Shown piece by piece: positions 47,084 to 49,080 of a DNA stretch of 49,080 bases. Under the pieces are notes generated by a model, which searched no databases, was not told the origin of the DNA, and was given only the letters and a program-made list of their open reading frames with translations. A program made the position numbers and the translations under genes. This DNA comes from a virus: IMG/VR virus record IMGVR_UViG_3300020219_000020, positions 1 to 49,080 of that record; one strand, written 5' to 3'. Positions within the stretch are counted from its first letter, which is position 1; each line of letters starts with the position of its first letter.

Positions 47084-47591
47084 AAATTAGTCCTATAGTT
47101 AGAAAATTGCTGCCACCTTCTCCCCCTCCCCTCACTGCGGCTTCCTCTTCTTCTACCTCTACGCCTTGCCCTTGTCTACCCCCAGCATTCTCCCTTCTCC
47201 TGATTACGCCGTTTCCTAAAAGCTCTATGATCCTGGTGTATCCCCCCCCTATGGTTGCTACATGATAAGGGTCATGTTCACTGTTTCGCTTTTGAGGTAT
47301 CCGTTAACAGTTCGGGCTTGTATAGTGGCTTTTTATTCGTAAACTCCTAAAGTTTTTTTAGTTCTTTACCGTAGGAGAAAAACCCGGCTTACAAGTAGTC
47401 TACTATCTAACCCCTAGAGTACCACTGTTGAATTGATAGCTGTCAATATGTCAATGTGCAGCCTGTATAGTTCTTTTTAAAAATTCCGCTCGGAAAAAAA
47501 TTTGTCACTGATTCGCCCTGTACGGGGTCTATGTATAGTATGAAGCTATGTATAGCCATCATTCGTATATTATAAGTATGTAGCATAGTCC

Positions 47592-47619
47592 TTGACATTG
47601 TCATATTGCATGATATAAT
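47592..47619 (+). promoter_or_regulatory. Strong sigma70-type early promoter
   Basis: TTGACA (47592-47597) and TATAAT (47614-47619), both perfect consensus, are separated by 16 bases. An A/T-rich stretch surrounds them. It would drive the rightward arm starting with the gene at 47680, across the contig junction. It is the best promoter in the window. Confidence 0.8.
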
Positions 47620-47679
47620 TCATATATACAGAGATACACATAGATGCATGAAGGTTATTAAGGCTACAATCAACACAAT

Positions 47680-48117
47680 ATGAAAAAAAGAACCAAACAA
47701 CAGAAAAAACGAGAGCAAGTACCGGAGGCGGATTTTTTGCGCAATCTATTTATTGAGCAAGATACAAGCACTATATGGGTTTACCAGAATCACGTCTCCC
47801 CGTCGGGTATGACGCGTGGCCTCAACTTGTATATTGTCTCAAAAGATCGCCGCCTCCACTGTATAACGGCATCGGTCGCAAAAGTGCTAAAGTGGCCATA
47901 TGTTTATAAACGCGGCTGGTTGAGGGTCAAGGGTTGCGGGATGGACATGCATTTTTACACTGTCTATACATTGGCTCGGGCTCTCTTCCCTACTGGTCAT
48001 ACTTGCATAGGTAACACACAATGCCCGTCTAATGACCATACTAATGGGGATCTTGTTTATAAAAAGGGAAAAATACATAAAAACGGCGGTTATTTTCTAA
48101 AACATGAGTCAATATGA
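47680..48117 (+). CDS. Conserved phage early protein with GCGMDM motif (145 aa)
   Basis: A basic N-terminal tail (MKKRTKQQKKREQ) precedes a conserved core: WVYQNHVSPSGMTRGLNLYI, then HCITASVAKVLKWPYV and VKGCGMDMHFYTVYTLARAL. From memory, the S-x-S-G-M-S-R and G-C-G-M-D-M-x-F-x-x-V-Y-x-L motifs mark a widespread phage and prophage protein family with no assigned role. The C-terminus adds two cysteines (TCIGNTQCPS). It is the first gene after the strong early promoter. Confidence 0.75.
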   Translation: MKKRTKQQKKREQVPEADFLRNLFIEQDTSTIWVYQNHVSPSGMTRGLNLYIVSKDRRLHCITASVAKVLKWPYVYKRGWLRVKGCGMDMHFYTVYTLARALFPTGHTCIGNTQCPSNDHTNGDLVYKKGKIHKNGGYFLKHESI

Positions 48118-48260
48118 CAGCAACAGATTTTAAGCAATTGACAGGTGGGGAGGCAATAGATATGTTTGGTCCGGACTATGAGAATATATTAAAAATGTAT
48201 GACACTGAGGAAGTAGAAAAAAAACATGACACTGCGGAGGTAGAAAAAAAATATGTGTAA
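48114..48260 (+). CDS. Small acidic protein (48 aa) with tandem repeat
   Basis: The start overlaps the preceding stop (ATGA) and its stop overlaps the next start. The sequence MTATDFKQLTGGEAIDMFGP is followed by two copies of a nine-residue unit, YDTEEVEKK and HDTAEVEKK, from a 27-base tandem duplication at about 48198-48251. No family is recognised. The tight overlaps suggest coupled translation with the SVxx-repeat protein. Confidence 0.55.
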   Translation: MTATDFKQLTGGEAIDMFGPDYENILKMYDTEEVEKKHDTAEVEKKYV

Positions 48261-49080
48261 AGCATTTAGCTGCATTATTACAAAACGAAATAAAATATAC
48301 TGGAAAATGGGGATGGACTCACATGAGGACATCCGGCACGAGTATATGAACGACCAGGACTTAAAGGACAATATAGAGCCTCCTGATAATACGTTTGCTA
48401 GGATTGAAATCTGCCCTAAAAATGGCGACTATGTCAATCCTAGTACATGGGTATATGCAATAGATGAGAGAGTGAAGCCTGAATGGTTGACAGATGAGCA
48501 CGAAAAAATGGCCTGGAGCGCCTGGAAACAGTGGAAGAGAGAGCTAAGATCCCTGGTTGATATGTCCGGAGTGTTGCAACTTAAAAATCCTTTATTGTGC
48601 GTCCAGCCTCCTGGGAGGATTGAGAAAAAACATCTCGTACTATTAAAAGAAGTTTCCCGTGTCAGGTCCTGCGTCAAGTCTTCCGTCGGGTGTTCCGTCC
48701 AAGATTCCGTCAGGTCCTGCGTCAAGTCCTCCGTCAGGTCCTGCGCATGGTCTTCCGTCGGGTGTTCCGTCCAAGATTCCGTCAGGTCCTGCGTCGGGGA
48801 CTGCGTCGAGTACTGCGTCTTGTGCTGCGTCAGGTATTCTATCTGGGATTCTGTATGGGACTCCGTCGGGGACTCTGTCAGGTCCTCCGTCGAACATTCC
48901 GTCGGGTATTCCATCAGGTCCTTCGTCAGGGATTCCGTATGGGAATCCATATGGGCGAATATTGGTGTTCATTTTAAAGGAATAAAAAAATGGGAATACA
49001 CTAAAAATCTAATATATACGAAATACCCTTTTATGGCAGAAGTGAAGCTCTGGAGGTGGGGAGTAGTACCTAGCTTTGAC
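48253..49080 (+). CDS. SVxx tetrapeptide-repeat phage protein, 3'-truncated copy
   Basis: This copy has the true start: MCKAFSCIITKRNKIYWKMG, then DSHEDIRHEYMNDQ, as I recall for this phage protein family. The frame stays open to the window end. Judging from the left copy the full length is about 302 residues. The repeat region has 24 four-residue units, four more than the left copy. If the genome is circular, this and the fragment at 3-740 are one gene in two variants. No membrane span or enzymatic motif is seen. Confidence 0.85.
   Translation, partial: MCKAFSCIITKRNKIYWKMGMDSHEDIRHEYMNDQDLKDNIEPPDNTFARIEICPKNGDYVNPSTWVYAIDERVKPEWLTDEHEKMAWSAWKQWKRELRSLVDMSGVLQLKNPLLCVQPPGRIEKKHLVLLKEVSRVRSCVKSSVGCSVQDSVRSCVKSSVRSCAWSSVGCSVQDSVRSCVGDCVEYCVLCCVRYSIWDSVWDSVGDSVRSSVEHSVGYSIRSFVRDSVWESIWANIGVHFKGIKKWEYTKNLIYTKYPFMAEVKLWRWGVVPSFD
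48374..49080. repeat. Right copy of imperfect terminal overlap
   Basis: These 707 bases correspond to 1-659, with a 48-base (four-unit) expansion and several substitutions. The unique length left after merging is about 48.37 kb. Confidence 0.9.
48662..48949 (+). repeat. 12-bp minisatellite, 24 units
   Basis: Twenty-four 12-base units (TCAGGTCCTGCG, TCGGGTGTTCCG and variants) are in the same frame as the left array but in a different order. For example, the segment CATGG-CTTCCG/TCGGGTGTTCCG/TCCAAGATTCCG is shared, while other blocks are private. This indicates reshuffling by recombination or slippage, not simple addition at one end. Confidence 0.95.

Larger units (their letters stand above)
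46451..47679. other. Large noncoding control region
   Basis: About 1.2 kb without a convincing gene, between divergently read arms. It holds the late promoter, an array of hairpin-forming repeats (46540-46796), a pair of 18-base direct repeats (46994 and 47066), a pyrimidine-rich stretch (about 47115-47200), AT-rich segments with several GTATAG or CTATGTATAG elements, and a strong early promoter. It is the best place for a replication origin or packaging site. Confidence 0.7.

Noticed and set aside
1-49080. Exact direct terminal repeats of a linear virion DNA
   Set aside because: The two end copies differ in sequence and length, which true terminal repeats from one molecule would not.

Overview
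The window looks like the almost complete genome of a tailed bacteriophage with a short-tail (podovirus-like) virion plan, most likely assembled from a metagenome. The evidence is one leftward operon with small and large terminase, P22-type portal, scaffold, major capsid protein, head-tail adaptor, beta-propeller tail protein, large Gln-rich virion proteins and lysis genes. No tape-measure or sheath gene is recognisable. The last 707 bases (48374-49080) match the first 659, but not exactly: the end copy has several substitutions and four more 12-bp repeat units. The molecule is therefore probably circular or circularly permuted, about 48.4 kb, with two strain variants of one gene at the contig ends. 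The alternative is a tandem gene duplication. The host cannot be read from the sequence. Strong Shine-Dalgarno sites and sigma70-type promoters indicate a bacterium.

Layout. Two arms diverge from a noncoding control region (46451-47679). It holds an array of 40-bp and 19-bp hairpin-forming repeats, a near-consensus promoter facing right and a second promoter facing left. The right arm runs through the contig junction to 22790, all on the + strand. Its first part (47680-5646) holds small early genes: a conserved phage protein, the SVxx-repeat protein, a helix-turn-helix regulator, a coiled-coil protein, and many tiny membrane or zinc-ribbon proteins. Several of the tiny genes appear to be built from shuffled N- and C-terminal cassettes. 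Next come a sugar-linked group (5652-8065: unknown Rossmann-like protein, APH-type kinase, sugar isomerase-like TIM barrel) and a DNA-metabolism group (8093-10895: protein with an SSB-like tail, ParB-like protein, RusA resolvase). The arm ends in an unusually large glycan cassette (10892-21774: at least seven glycosyltransferase-like proteins, a NAD-dependent epimerase, a methyltransferase and a metallophosphoesterase), followed by small zinc proteins.

The left arm (22962-46450, - strand) reads, from its promoter: TerS, TerL, small zinc protein, membrane coiled-coil protein, portal, two small proteins, scaffold, capsid, a glycosyltransferase, small virion protein, adaptor, beta-propeller tail protein, tail fibre-like proteins, three ejection-type proteins, a degenerate M23-domain virion protein, tail/receptor proteins, a 20-residue basic peptide, a membrane coiled-coil protein, an intact M23 endopeptidase, a glycoside hydrolase-like lysin and two small membrane proteins (holin candidates). 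The two arms converge at 22.79-22.96 kb on a structured repeat resembling an IS200/IS605 end. Related hairpin elements occur at 12.67, 14.42 and 25.19 kb, and one truncates a DnaB-type helicase gene. No transposase, TnpB, integrase, DNA polymerase, reverse transcriptase, tRNA or CRISPR array was seen.

How the genes may work together (inference): the early arm controls host and DNA metabolism, the glycan cassette may remodel a host surface polysaccharide or decorate DNA or the virion, and the late arm builds and releases the particle.
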